NCBI RefSeq assembly: GCF_954871325.1 | Contig: NC_088776.1 | Location: 44,162,569 to 44,226,568 of the forward strand | Source of the DNA: Gordionus sp. m RMFG-2023 | Lineage: Eukaryota > Nematomorpha > Gordioida > Chordodea > Parachordodidae | Reading direction: 5' to 3' | Length of the DNA stretch: 64,000 bases | In this document: positions 39,601 through 48,203 of the stretch, piece after piece | Numbering within the stretch: the stretch's first letter is position 1 | How the letters are laid out: each line of letters begins with the position of its first letter | Position numbers and translations under genes: made by a program | Notes under the pieces: generated by a model | What the model saw: the letters and a program-made list of their open reading frames with translations, nothing else | Databases searched by the model: none | Told to the model about the DNA's origin: nothing

Positions 39601-42600
39601 CCCCGGAAAATAATTCCCCTATTTTTTGATCCCTATAAAATATAAAATCATTTTTAGAAAATAAATAAATGGGAAAAAAATCCCCGGAAAAAAAATCCCC
39701 AAATAAAATATGTAAAATTTTTGAGAAAATCAACAAAAATTCCTTAAAATTTTTCTAAATAAAAATTTCCTAGATAAATTGTTAAACAAAATTATGAATA
39801 ATAACTAGGTATTAATATTAAACCTAACCAAATTAAATTATTATTAATTAATCCTAACCAATATATAATGTTATGGCCATATTCCGAATCCAGGTTTGGT
39901 GAAAATTAAACAAAACAATACTTGTAAAATAAATGAATTGTATACCTAGTATATGTGATATTAGGCAAAATATTATTATAAGCTAAGTAATGATAATGGC
40001 TAACCCAGATTTTTTTATTTTAGCCCAGATTTATAAATTCATATCATTTTTTGACCCGTGCACAGTGCTTTAATTAAATTAAAATGTTTTTTAAATTCAA
40101 ATTCCCTAGAAGATTTGAGGTTTTAAATAATAAAACGAAAGTTAAATAAATCTAGTTCACCTATTTTCATCAACTTTTAGATTTATTTAAAATTTTTTTT
40201 ATTATAAATAATATTTATTATAAAAAAATATTTATTTATACACAAATTATATCATTTCCATGAAGTTTTTAGAAATATATTAAAAATTTAAATCATTCAT
40301 TGCCTTCAACAATTTTGTTATGTAATATATGAAGTCTTTTGCTGATAATTTTTAGAATATAAAATATATTGTGTTCTATGTCCTGGGATTCAGACTGATA
40401 TAAACGTACGTAACAGAATAGTTTTCTAATATTTTTAATGTTATATATATCTTTATAACCATAGTGGCGTGTGGGTTAAAATACCCCCCCCCCCCCACCC
40501 CCCTCTTTATGGTAAATTTAATGTGGTTAAATGATTTGTTTTCATAATATCTATTGAAATCCAGGTGAAAATTAGATTATGGAAATAATCTCCTTCTTTC
40601 TAGAAAAAAATTTGTTTTCATTTTTTTCAGTTTTAAATTACAACCATAATTTTTATCTATTTCTATAAAAATCTATCATGTTTTCTTTCCAAGATGTCAC
40701 AATCTATACTTTTATGCTATCTACTAAGTTATAAAGTATCAAAGCTACCAATCGATTTATCAATTCTTATATTTTAAGATTGCACTTTATCGCTTAGAAT
40801 TAAAACAGAATTAATGCTCAAAAAAAATTCACAAACGTCAAAAATAAATACTCAACTTTCAAATACTTAATTTTTTAGAAATATTTTCGTTATTTAATCG
40901 GCAGGGTTATTTTTGATAATTTAAAAAAAATTATTCAGGTAATTTTTTTCCGGTTTTGTTTTTCCAGGGATTTCCCCTATATTAAATTTAAAATCTAAAA
41001 AATGGGAAATCTTTTTTCGGGGAAATTTTTCCAGGGGAATTTTTTTTCGGGTTCCTAGGATTTTTTTTCCTTGGAATTATTTTATAGGGGATATTTTTTC
41101 CTGGAATTATTTTACTGAGGAATTATTTTCCAGGGGACTTTTTTCCTGGGAATTATTTTCCGCTTACCAAATCAAATTAACGGAACTAAATTTTTGATTT
41201 TATTCTGAATTTTTATATACAGTATTTTACCTTTAGTCTAATATTCTTTATAGTTACGATAAGATCCCAAAAGTAGGAGATTCTGGGGCACGTTAGTTTC
41301 TTCAATTTAGTAAGACATTATGATATAAAAGTAGAAATTAAGCCTCTTATATCTAATTTTACTGTACATAATTATTTTAAAAAAATTAAAATGATTTTTT
41401 TTTAAAATTTTTACAAAAGTTATATGTGTTTTATTTTAGCATATCACTAGTAATATAAAATAAATATAAACTTTATCGTTTAAATTCAATATAGCATTTA
41501 AAATTTCAATAAATAAATTAGGAAGTTTAAACCCTATTTTTATATCAGATAATTTTTCAGAGTTATAAAACATGAACTAGTATAATTCCAAATATCATAT
41601 ATAAAATTAGAGAGCATTTTATGGTTAGTACAAGGAACAATAGTCCTATTATAACATATTTATATTTTATTGACATTTTAAACAAATGTAAATATTTTGT
41701 AAATAAATCAATCTAAAACATCAATTTTATTATTATATAATGATCTTTTGGGTAGTTTTTCAATTAATTACGCAAATAGATTCTCAAATGATTGTAACTT
41801 ATTAATTTTTAGAAAAATCTTTAAAAATTTCTAAAAATCCAAATAAAATTTTATCTACTTAACTATTACTTATCAAAATTTTATCAATTAATTATTTAAT
41901 ATATTTTAAATCTTGTCAATACCAAAATATCAAAAAAAAAATTATACCTAGATTTATGTTTTTTTTGTAGTGCAAAAATAGCATGTGTTAATCAACATAT
42001 ATTAAATAGTTTACTATGTTTAAAGGTTTCAGATTATGTTTTATTTATTCAGATTAATTGAATGGTTAAATAACTCAGGTTTAGATAAAAAGTGCCCCAA
42101 CCTATCAGTCTTCCCCAATGAGTGGGCCAGTATGAAAATGTAGTCAACCTCTTACTTTGTATACCAGGAAATTATCCAATGTTTTACATGGTGTTAGGAA
42201 TAAAAATGAGTTGAGGATGATATTTATACAGATTTTGATAAAATCAATGTGATGGAATTTCGCTAATCATAAACTGAAAATCGCAACATATATTTTTCTT
42301 GAAGCATTTGTATTTTATTTACTACTATATAGACCCGTTTATTTCGCAAAAATGGTCCCTTAAATATGCAACTGAGTGTTATTTATAAAGTATGGCACAA
42401 CATTACCTTCCAGTGCAATAAATACTTTGTATGGTTAAAAACAAGGATTTATCAGAATGTTTCATTGATAAAAACTTTTAGAATTTTTATGAAGCTGGAA
42501 ATAATATTTTATATTTATATATTTCATATATAAATAAAATATTAAATTGAATAAAAATTGTTTAAAATTTAAGTAGCAATAAATTTTTAATTTTGACATG

Positions 42601-45600
42601 TATTTAATAATTTTTTTTATCTATATTTAAATCTATAAGAGTTGTTAAAACTTCCAAGGGTGCGCGTTTCCGAAGGCGAAGTTGTAACTTATCTCGTGGA
42701 TGGCCAAAGTCAAGGAATAGTTTATGGACTTCAATATAAAATTGCATCAACATATAATTTGCTAAAAAAATATTTTTCACCGCTACAATGGGGGAGGGAG
42801 GGTTTCTCGTTTTCTTACAGTTTCTGAAGAAGTTGTTCTGTTTCAAATTCCTTTATGAATGTTAGGGCGTAAATCCCATTTAGATAATTTATTATTCTAG
42901 GAACGGTTTCAAGAATCCGGAATATATTGGAGACTCAGATACGAAGTTAAGTCAGTAGAAGTTTGAACGAAAAATTAAATAATAAATAAATAGAAAACTC
43001 CACTTTTCAAACAGATCATCTAGATACAAATGCATCGTTTAAAAACGTATCTAGATACAGATACCATTTTATATATGTATCCAGATACAGGTAAATTTCT
43101 TCCTTATACTTATGTAAGGTGTGAATAATGATTAAGGATTCTATTGTTAAAATTCAAATTTCGAAGTGAACCAAAAATTTTATTGAGCTAATATCACATC
43201 TATATTCAATAATATATTTAATATTGTGGTTATTAGATTTTAATAATTCTTATACAAAATATCAGAGACCTGTAGAGGTACCATTTACACGGCCTGGCCC
43301 GGACAAGTTTTAAAAAATAATTTTCGGCCCCCCTGTTTAAAAAAAATTTAGGCTCCTCCTGGGTATATTTAAAAAAAATTAAAATATGGCCCCGTGTACC
43401 GGTGTAAGGGCCTGCAGATGTCTACAAAATATATAATTAAATGATTATAGATAATTGTTAGATTTTAATAATAAAACATTCTAGAAATTTTTGTCATTTA
43501 GCTACCCAGTTTCCGTATTTTTGCCCACACTAAACTCATTCTATTGGGGCTCAATGACAGAGTGGTTGTTATATTTATTGAATAGCAGCTTTATATTGGT
43601 ATAATCATTAAACATATTAAGAGACAATCATTTTTGAAAAAATTATTCAAAATTTGATGAGTGTAAAAAATTAAATCAATATTTAATTTATACCAGGGAT
43701 GTGAACCCGGACCCGGACCCTGAACCCTCTGAACCCTCGTATTTTGGCTGAACCCGAACCCGGACCCAAACCCTTTTAAAAAGTGGAGGGTTCAAGGGTT
43801 CAGGGTAAAAATTTTAACATATAAATTTTTTTTTTTAAATAATGTAAAAATATCATTTTTAAAAAATAATATAAAATTTTTATAATTTTATTAATTTTTT
43901 TCGTGGAATCATTTATTTTATATTCGCGCTTTTCTTTTGATTTTCTTCCTAAACTTCATTTCATTTTATTTAGAGATTGATACCATAAATTATTTTCTAG
44001 TGTAAGTAATAATATTTTATTATGTAAATTTATTAATATGCTTTTTGCCTAAAAAAAAGCATTCATATTCAAATGTCTGAGGAGAATTTGATGAATGCTT
44101 TAGTTGAGCTTGTTACAATAAATGGAAGACCTTTCAATATTATTGAGGATTCCGGTTTAAAAAAATTATTGATCCTATTAGTAAGGCAATTGGAACATCA
44201 ATTAACCGTTTATTAAGGACTTAGTGGTTGATGAATCGAAAAAAATGCAAGCAAAAATTATAAAAGAAACAAAAAACAAATTAATTTCATTAAAAATGGA
44301 TTCCGCCCAAAGATTAGGGAAAAATATTTTAGGAATAAATATACAATATATTAAAGGAAATATTATAATCTTAAGAAATTTAGCAATGAAGGAGATTAAA
44401 GAAAGTTCAACTTCTGAAAATATAAAAAGAATGATAATAGAAACTTTAAATAAATTCCATATTCCTTTAAGAAACGTTTATACCATTACTACGGATAATG
44501 GTGCTAATCTAGTCAAATCTATTAAATTATTAAATGAATGTTCATTGGACGAAATGGATGATATAGATATAAATAATGATGATAATAATTTTGAGGACAT
44601 AAGTGAATTTGACATACCGGAGATAATAAAAGATTTTTCCACTATACTGTATCAGATGTGCAGCCCACACACTACAATTAGCTATTAATGATTCCCTCAA
44701 AAATAATATCTTTAAAACTATAATTGACAAAGCAAGGGATGTTGCAAAATATTTAAGAACTCCTACAATTGTACGAATATTAAAATCCATGAAAGGCAAA
44801 TGGCAATATTAGATTGCACAACCCGTTGGTCCTCTATCTTTATGATGCTAGAGCGATTAATAAGTTTAAAAGATTTCTGTGATGATTTTATTATAGGATC
44901 ATGTGAAATCATTTTGTCAGAGGATGATTGAAATCAAATCAAAGACCTTACTAGGGTGTTGGTTCCTTTGAAAATTACTACATTATGATTGCAGTCAGAA
45001 CAGTTGTGTTTATCCGATTTTTATGGCATATGGGTGAGATGTCGATTAGAATTAGAAAAATTTACAAGTTCCTTTTCATACGAAATATTAGAAAACATGA
45101 AAATACGAGAGCAACAATATTTTAAAAATAGTGTTGTGTATGCCTCAATATATTTAGATCCTCGATATCAAGTTCTATTAAGTATTGAGCAAAAGCAAAT
45201 GGCAATAGACCATCTCGACGATTTATGGCATAACCATAACTCTATTATTAACAATATATTGGAGGCTTCAACATCTAATGGTTGTAGTGATAGTAATGAT
45301 GATAGTAATATTGACGATCTCGAAATTTTATTATTAGATAGAGAAAAAAAAATAAAATTATCATCAGGATCAGATAGAAAGGTGAAAAAAATATCGATTG
45401 TATCTTTAATTGAAAAAATTCTCAGAAGTTAAGAGAATTAATAGGGATAAAAATATTTTAACATTCTGGGAGGAAAATTCTCTAATATATCCTGAATTGT
45501 ATACCTTGTCTAGATTCGTCATGGCTGTACCGGCGACACAGGTACAATAATTTATATATTATAAAGATAACTATCTATTTTAGGTCAGCGTAGAACGTGG

Positions 45601-48203
45601 ATTTTCTTCTTTGAAATACATATTGTCTAATTTATGTGGAAATCTCAAGGATGATATTTTAGAAGATATTATGATCGTTCGATTGAATAAAATATTTAAA
45701 ATTTAAATTATTTCATTTTGAAATATGAATGTGTATATATATTGAAGTATAATAAAAATGAATGAAAATAAAGTCTTATTTTGAGTCATTATTTTTATGT
45801 TCCCTGGACCCGGACCCGAACCCTGGACCCGGGTCCTTTAAAAATTTATTACAGGACCCGAACCCGGACCCTTTTTTTTTGTTGAAGGGTTCACATCCCT
45901 GATTTATACCATCTAAGGGGTGCCCAAAAAACTAATATTAAATTATTTGATTTCTTTTCAGAGATTGCCTAGAAATATTGATCTAAACATTGTGATATAT
46001 ATTTTTTTAAATTATAAAATAAATTATAACATAAAATTTACCATGTTGTCATCCATTGCGTAAAATAAAATGTGTCTAGGACATATTATTAAAAGAATAT
46101 AATTGAAATATTATAATTTAATATAAGGAAGCATAAAAATATAATTTTAACAACATGCATAAAAATATCCAAAAGTAGATACTGATGCCTCTAAAATAGT
46201 GTATAAATACAGATAACGATACTTTTTTTTATAAAATTCAGAGACCTGCAGGCCGGCTCTAAGCCCGGCTCGGGTACCTGGGTCGGGCTGAAATTTTTTT
46301 TTAAAAAAAATAGCCGTTAAAAACTAATATTAGAAATCACCATTATTAGCTATAATAATCAAAAATAAATATAATACATTTTTAAAAAAAGCCGGGTCAA
46401 ATTTTTTTTTTTAAAAAAATCTGGGGCCGGGCTGTTAAAATAGTATCTCTGCAGGTCTCTGATAATTCTCAGAGACCTGCAGGTAGGCCCTAAGCTACCC
46501 AGGCCGGGCCGTATTTTAATTTTTTAAATATACCCGGGCCGGGACTAAAATTTTTTTAAAAATATCCAGGCCGGGCCATATTTTAAAACCAAATATTTGA
46601 AATATTATTAGTTGAAAAAATCAAAAAGAAATATAATATATTTTTAAAAAATCCGGGCCGGGCCTGAAAATTGTTTTAAAAAAAAGTTGGGCCGGGTCGA
46701 AAAAATTATTGAAAAAAAACCGGGCCGGGTTAGTCTGTGAAAATGGTACCTCTGGATGTCTCTACTAAATATTAATGCCACAATTTTTTGAAAAGTATTT
46801 TTTAACAATGTAAAATATGTCCATACCATATTTACTATATAATTTAAAAACCAAAATTTTAATTTATATAAGTCTGATAAAGTTATAATTCAAGCAACTT
46901 TCATAATAAAACCATGCAATTATCATTATAATACCCGTTTCATCAATAGCTAGGGCAATTACAGTATTTGATACTTTGGCTACTAACTTATCATCTGTTC
47001 CATCACAATTAGCTATATGTATTCCAGTATTCAATTTTATCCATGAAAATACTTTTTCTTGGGACCAAGCTATAATTCTTATATTAAATAAATTTTTTAT
47101 TTAATGACTTATTATTAAATATACATTATATTTGTTAATTCATTGACCATCTATGTTATTACAAAAATTAATATTCACCCAAATTTAGTTGAAAGTGCTA
47201 AGAACTCAATATTGTCATGGAATTGCAACAAAACTTTATGAAACTTCCCGTCGGTTTTCATAACATTAATCGTGTTAACATATCTTTCAGCATAATATAT
47301 CAGTTGAGCTGCTGTATCCACAGCTATACCACTAACATTAGCGGCTTTAAAATAATACACATATATAAAAAAATTTCATGATATTATATTGATATGATGA
47401 AAACATGTTATGCTTTAAACTTCAAATCTAAAAAATGAATAGTGCTTTTTTATTTTTAAAGAAATACTACATTTAGGCAGACATATCTTTTTTTCTTCCA
47501 ATAGCTAATTATAAAGACATTTATTTTTCAATGAAAAAAAAACAATTATAAAGAATTACAAGTGTAGCCATCTAACATACTATTCTTTATTTAGCATTTA
47601 AATAACGTCAGATAAAAGAAGGCATGGGAAAATGCTGAAAATAGAACTTTTCCAAATTGTAAAATTATATATTAACTTTAACTTTAAATATTTAGAAAAA
47701 ATTCCTTTTAAATTGAAAATTAAATGTGACTTTAAATTTAAAAAATCAAATATAATTTGTACTATAGTCATTCAAGGGCCTTAAAATATTATCAGCTTCA
47801 ATATTTTCCTTCCCATGTAATATAAGACCACTTTGAATCTCTTTAGCTATACCATCGGACCAATAAAGCCTATTATTGGCAAAATCTATGTCCATTGCGC
47901 TAATATAATGACCACCATTTATTTTGTACACCATACTCTCATTGATCGGTACCGCGTCTTGGAAATCAAAATGACTTAGATTCAAAATTAGGATGGTGTC
48001 TTTGACGGAGTTTATTGCTACAAGATATTCCTCTGAAGGATAATCAAGTAAACAAGAATTAGTGTTTGATTGATTGAGGGTATAACCAGGTTCACAATGA
48101 CATTCATATTTATTAAAGCCTTGAGATTTAGGGTTTGTCATGCAAGTTTGTTCGCAACCTTTATAATTGCCATCGGGGCATTTGGAGGTCTCCCATAATC
48201 TTT
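24511..48203 (-). CDS. LRP-like receptor with sushi and GCC2/GCC3 modules, 18 exons seen, 5' end missing
   Basis: Single-pass membrane receptor predicted from 18 minus-strand exons. Every junction has an AG acceptor and a GT donor in matching phase, and the exons sum to 4460 nt, giving about 1485 residues and a stop. Approximate residues: EGF 1-50, YWTD propeller 50-345, EGF 352-390, second propeller 392-700, EGF 712-755, linker, sushi modules 795-865, 866-925, 926-987, 988-1060, 1061-1130 and 1131-1215, unrecognised region 1216-1390, GCC2/GCC3 1391-1443, membrane helix about 1450-1472, short tail. LDL-receptor relatives use YWTD-EGF pairs for ligand binding and release; sushi modules usually bind proteins. 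That this is a cell-surface receptor is inference from the modules. The first exon starts with two bases of a split codon, so signal peptide and N-terminal modules lie upstream. Introns of 70 bp to 7.9 kb carry many transposon scars. No name recognised. Confidence 0.85.
24815..24970 (-). CDS. Receptor exon 17: GCC2/GCC3 (ephrin-receptor-like) module
   Basis: Acceptor at 24971-24972. It reads [50 protein letters not shown], a clear GCC2/GCC3 module. The reading frame runs on to a stop near 24765, but a GT at 24813-24814 splits the last Cys codon so that exon 18 restores it, which I take as the true donor. Confidence 0.85.
25303..25505 (-). CDS. Receptor exon 16: unrecognised extracellular region, second half
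   Basis: Acceptor TTTTTAG just upstream of 25505, donor GTAATA after 25303; phase 2 in, phase 1 out. It reads [20 protein letters not shown], then [17 protein letters not shown]. No family recognised. A start further upstream at 25551 is possible but breaks the phase match with exon 15. Confidence 0.72.
25669..25990 (-). CDS. Receptor exon 15: unrecognised extracellular region, first half
   Basis: Acceptor AG at 25991-25992; donor GTTTTT after 25669; phase 1 in, phase 2 out. I recognise no family. Visible: a hydrophobic start ([16 protein letters not shown]), four cysteines (VLCFN, FNCWI, ADCPW, VMCNS) and possible N-glycosylation at NRS and NSS. The donor is not a strong one, but it alone keeps the frame into exon 16. 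Confidence 0.7.
26226..26480 (-). CDS. Receptor exon 14: divergent sushi module 6
   Basis: Acceptor TTAG at 26481-26484, donor GTATGA after 26226; phase 1 at both ends. It reads [51 protein letters not shown]. Cysteine and Trp order match a sushi module, but loops are longer than in modules 1-5. Confidence 0.75.
26598..26807 (-). CDS. Receptor exon 13: sushi module 5
   Basis: Phase 1 at both ends. It reads [53 protein letters not shown]. The intron before it carries the 31-bp minisatellite. Confidence 0.85.
27041..27420 (+). repeat. 31-bp minisatellite in the receptor intron
   Basis: Nine regular copies of a 31-bp unit from 27121 to about 27400, with irregular copies on both sides. Core: CAGCCAATTAAAATCGGCC, then ATGGCTTAGCCT. 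Early copies read ATCGGCC, later ones ATAGGCC, in blocks. Lies between exons 12 and 13. Confidence 0.93.
27440..27595 (-). mobile_element. hAT-like end with TTAGTC motifs
   Basis: TTAGTC/GACTAA motifs recur and the stretch closes with TTTAGTCGTTTAACAACA, close to the CGTTTAACAACACTA end of the MITE at 50739. It stops about 20 bp from the exon 12 donor. Confidence 0.4.
27614..27832 (-). CDS. Receptor exon 12: sushi module 4
   Basis: Phase 1 at both ends; acceptor CAG at 27833-27835. It reads [46 protein letters not shown] transposon-like end lies only about 20 bp beyond its splice donor. Confidence 0.87.
28000..28210 (+). repeat. Dispersed repeat, copy 2
   Basis: Partner of 22780-22990. It lies in the intron between exons 11 and 12; a poly-C tract follows at about 28350. 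Confidence 0.5.
28753..28938 (-). CDS. Receptor exon 11: sushi module 3
   Basis: Phase 1 at both ends; acceptor AG at 28939-28940. It reads [53 protein letters not shown]. Same cysteine layout as the preceding module. Confidence 0.87.
29320..29499 (-). CDS. Receptor exon 10: sushi module 2
   Basis: One complete module in one exon, phase 1 at both ends, acceptor at 29500-29501. It reads [50 protein letters not shown]. The cysteine spacing and the closing W...C are standard, with an extra cysteine pair. Confidence 0.87.
29716..30063 (-). CDS. Receptor exon 9: linker and sushi module 1
   Basis: Phase 1 at both ends. The first residues ([10 protein letters not shown]) close the EGF module of exon 8. 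After a linker of about 40 residues comes a sushi/CCP module: [46 protein letters not shown]. The four cysteines, the Trp and the C-E-G end fit the family. Confidence 0.84.
30218..30685 (-). CDS. Receptor exon 8: end of propeller 2 and EGF module
   Basis: Acceptor at 30686-30687; strong donor GTAAGT after 30218; phase 1 at both ends. It starts [20 protein letters not shown], includes [16 protein letters not shown], and ends in an EGF module ([21 protein letters not shown]) completed by the first residues of exon 9. Confidence 0.87.
31186..31465. mobile_element. Short MITE with GCATANCCAGG-type inverted ends
   Basis: Left ACATATCCAGGATTTTCGGG followed by G runs; right, reversed, TTGGCATAACCAAGGGGGAG. 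Roughly 280 bp, non-coding, in the intron between exons 7 and 8. A degenerate member of the GGCGTANCCAGG family. Confidence 0.5.
32074..32395. mobile_element. hAT MITE, GC-patterned family, perfect target duplication
   Basis: Ends TAGAGATCTGCA and, reversed, TAGTGATCTGCA; ATATCTTA flanks both sides (32066-32073 and 32396-32403), an 8-bp duplication as in hAT elements. Inside, GGGCCGGGC-type blocks alternate with A/T runs. No coding content. Other copies: 43263, 46239, 46470 and 51525. Confidence 0.85.
33956..34083 (-). CDS. Receptor exon 7: YWTD propeller 2 strands
   Basis: 128 bp, phase 2 in, phase 1 out. It reads [20 protein letters not shown], then [18 protein letters not shown], a textbook pair of propeller strands. 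The 3.3 kb intron that follows holds a 322-bp hAT MITE with a perfect 8-bp duplication. Confidence 0.84.
34208..34376 (-). CDS. Receptor exon 6: YWTD propeller 2 strands
   Basis: 169 bp, phase 1 in and phase 2 out, joining exon 5 across a 124-bp intron. It reads [19 protein letters not shown], then [17 protein letters not shown] and [10 protein letters not shown], matching successive class B strands. It has no long ORF of its own. Confidence 0.83.
34501..34815 (-). CDS. Receptor exon 5: start of YWTD propeller 2
   Basis: Acceptor at 34816-34817, donor GT at 34499-34500, phase 1 at both ends. It opens with [18 protein letters not shown], typical of the first strand after an EGF module in LDL-receptor relatives, and contains [16 protein letters not shown]. 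Confidence 0.85.
36440..36600 (-). pseudogene. hAT transposase C-terminal remnant
   Basis: Minus-strand reading gives [20 protein letters not shown], a stop, then SYWKHTL. This matches the hAT dimerisation stretch (usually ..IP..SASAER.WS...H). The expected Trp is a stop. Surrounding element edges not found. Lies in the intron between exons 4 and 5. Confidence 0.6.
37012..38503. mobile_element. 1.5 kb DNA transposon with inverted ends, non-coding
   Basis: Left TAGGCACTTAGTCAGGAAT and right, reversed, CAGGCGCTTAGTCAGCAGG, each followed by G-rich runs. Inside, the minus strand near 38130-38180 may hold worn coding text but no family is clear. No clean target duplication. In the intron between exons 4 and 5, only about 145 bp from exon 4. 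Confidence 0.6.
38648..39067 (-). CDS. Receptor exon 4: end of propeller 1 and EGF module
   Basis: Acceptor at 39068-39069, donor GTATAT after 38648; phase 1 at both ends. The join with exon 3 gives [13 protein letters not shown]. The propeller continues through [15 protein letters not shown] and ends in an EGF-like module with cysteines in [16 protein letters not shown] and VTCV. Confidence 0.87.
39500..41165. mobile_element. Element edged by inverted arrays of GGAAAATAATTCCCC-type repeats
   Basis: Left edge (39510-39720) has about ten copies of a 15-20 bp motif, GGAAAATAATTCCCCGG and variants. Right edge (40935-41165) has the reverse, GGGAATTATTTTCC and variants. The centre is AT-rich with a poly-C tract at about 40484. 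No transposase seen. Target duplication unclear. Confidence 0.6.
43263..43424. mobile_element. GC-patterned hAT MITE copy
   Basis: Left CAGAGACCTGTAGAGGTACC, right (reversed) GTAGACATCTGCAGGCCC; inside GGCCTGGCCCGG and A/T runs. Short, worn member of the family at 32074. Confidence 0.6.
43694..45901 (+). mobile_element. hAT element with complete ends and 8-bp target duplication
   Basis: Terminal repeats CAGGGATGTGAACCC on both sides, subterminal GAACCCGGACCC repeats, and ATTTATAC on both flanks (43686-43693 and 45902-45909). 2208 bp. It lies in the 7.9 kb intron between exons 3 and 4, opposite in direction to the receptor gene. Carries a decayed transposase gene. Confidence 0.92.
44073..45705 (+). 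pseudogene. hAT transposase gene, decayed, with a 42-bp intron
   Basis: Starts [20 protein letters not shown], followed by frame shifts to [19 protein letters not shown] and [20 protein letters not shown] (catalytic TDNGAN). Then [58 protein letters not shown] and, after a GT-AG intron at 45542-45583, [20 protein letters not shown], the dimerisation region. An acidic stretch around 44550-44640 and 45290-45340 is unusual. At least five stops or shifts; not active as read. Ordinary hAT layout, BED finger not seen. Confidence 0.88.
46239..46461. mobile_element. GC-patterned hAT MITE, copy a of a close pair
   Basis: Perfect inverted ends CAGAGACCTGCAG. GGCTCGGG, GGGTCGGGC and GGGGCCGGGC blocks sit between A/T runs. 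The 8 bases on each side are not identical (ATAAAATT, ATAATTCT). Confidence 0.8.
46470..46763. mobile_element. GC-patterned hAT MITE, copy b of a close pair
   Basis: Begins CAGAGACCTGCAGG 8 bp after copy a and ends, reversed, AGAGACATCCAGAGGTACC. Same GC block pattern (CCGGGCCGGG). A few hundred bases from exon 3. Confidence 0.7.
46935..47077 (-). CDS. Receptor exon 3: YWTD propeller 1 strands
   Basis: 143-bp exon, phase 2 in and phase 1 out, too short to stand out as an ORF. It reads [18 protein letters not shown], then [14 protein letters not shown] and [10 protein letters not shown], all class B repeat features. The 7.9 kb intron that follows holds a complete hAT, MITEs and an element edged with GGAAAATAATTCCCC repeats. 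Confidence 0.83.
47179..47344 (-). CDS. Receptor exon 2: YWTD propeller 1 strands
   Basis: Acceptor at 47345-47346, donor GT at 47177-47178; phase 1 in, phase 2 out. Splicing to the previous exon creates a Thr codon and gives [13 protein letters not shown], a normal propeller strand. Later residues read [15 protein letters not shown], the usual class B turn with a DG pair. Confidence 0.85.
47763..48203 (-). CDS. Receptor exon 1 seen: EGF module and start of YWTD propeller 1
   Basis: Acceptor AG at 48204-48205, donor GT at 47761-47762; enters and leaves in phase 1. It starts with an EGF-like module (GCEQTC, then [10 protein letters not shown]) and runs into LDL-receptor class B repeats, with [13 protein letters not shown] as the clearest YWTD-type strand. 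The preceding exon was not found in the 15.8 kb to the right. Confidence 0.85.

Noticed and set aside
42604-42846. ORFs on both strands with a GC-richer patch
   Set aside because: Considered a carboxylesterase-like start or a receptor exon, but no motif holds and both strands are open. Probably transposon sequence.
44542-44799. 85-codon minus-strand ORF in the hAT
   Set aside because: Antisense of the hAT transposase.
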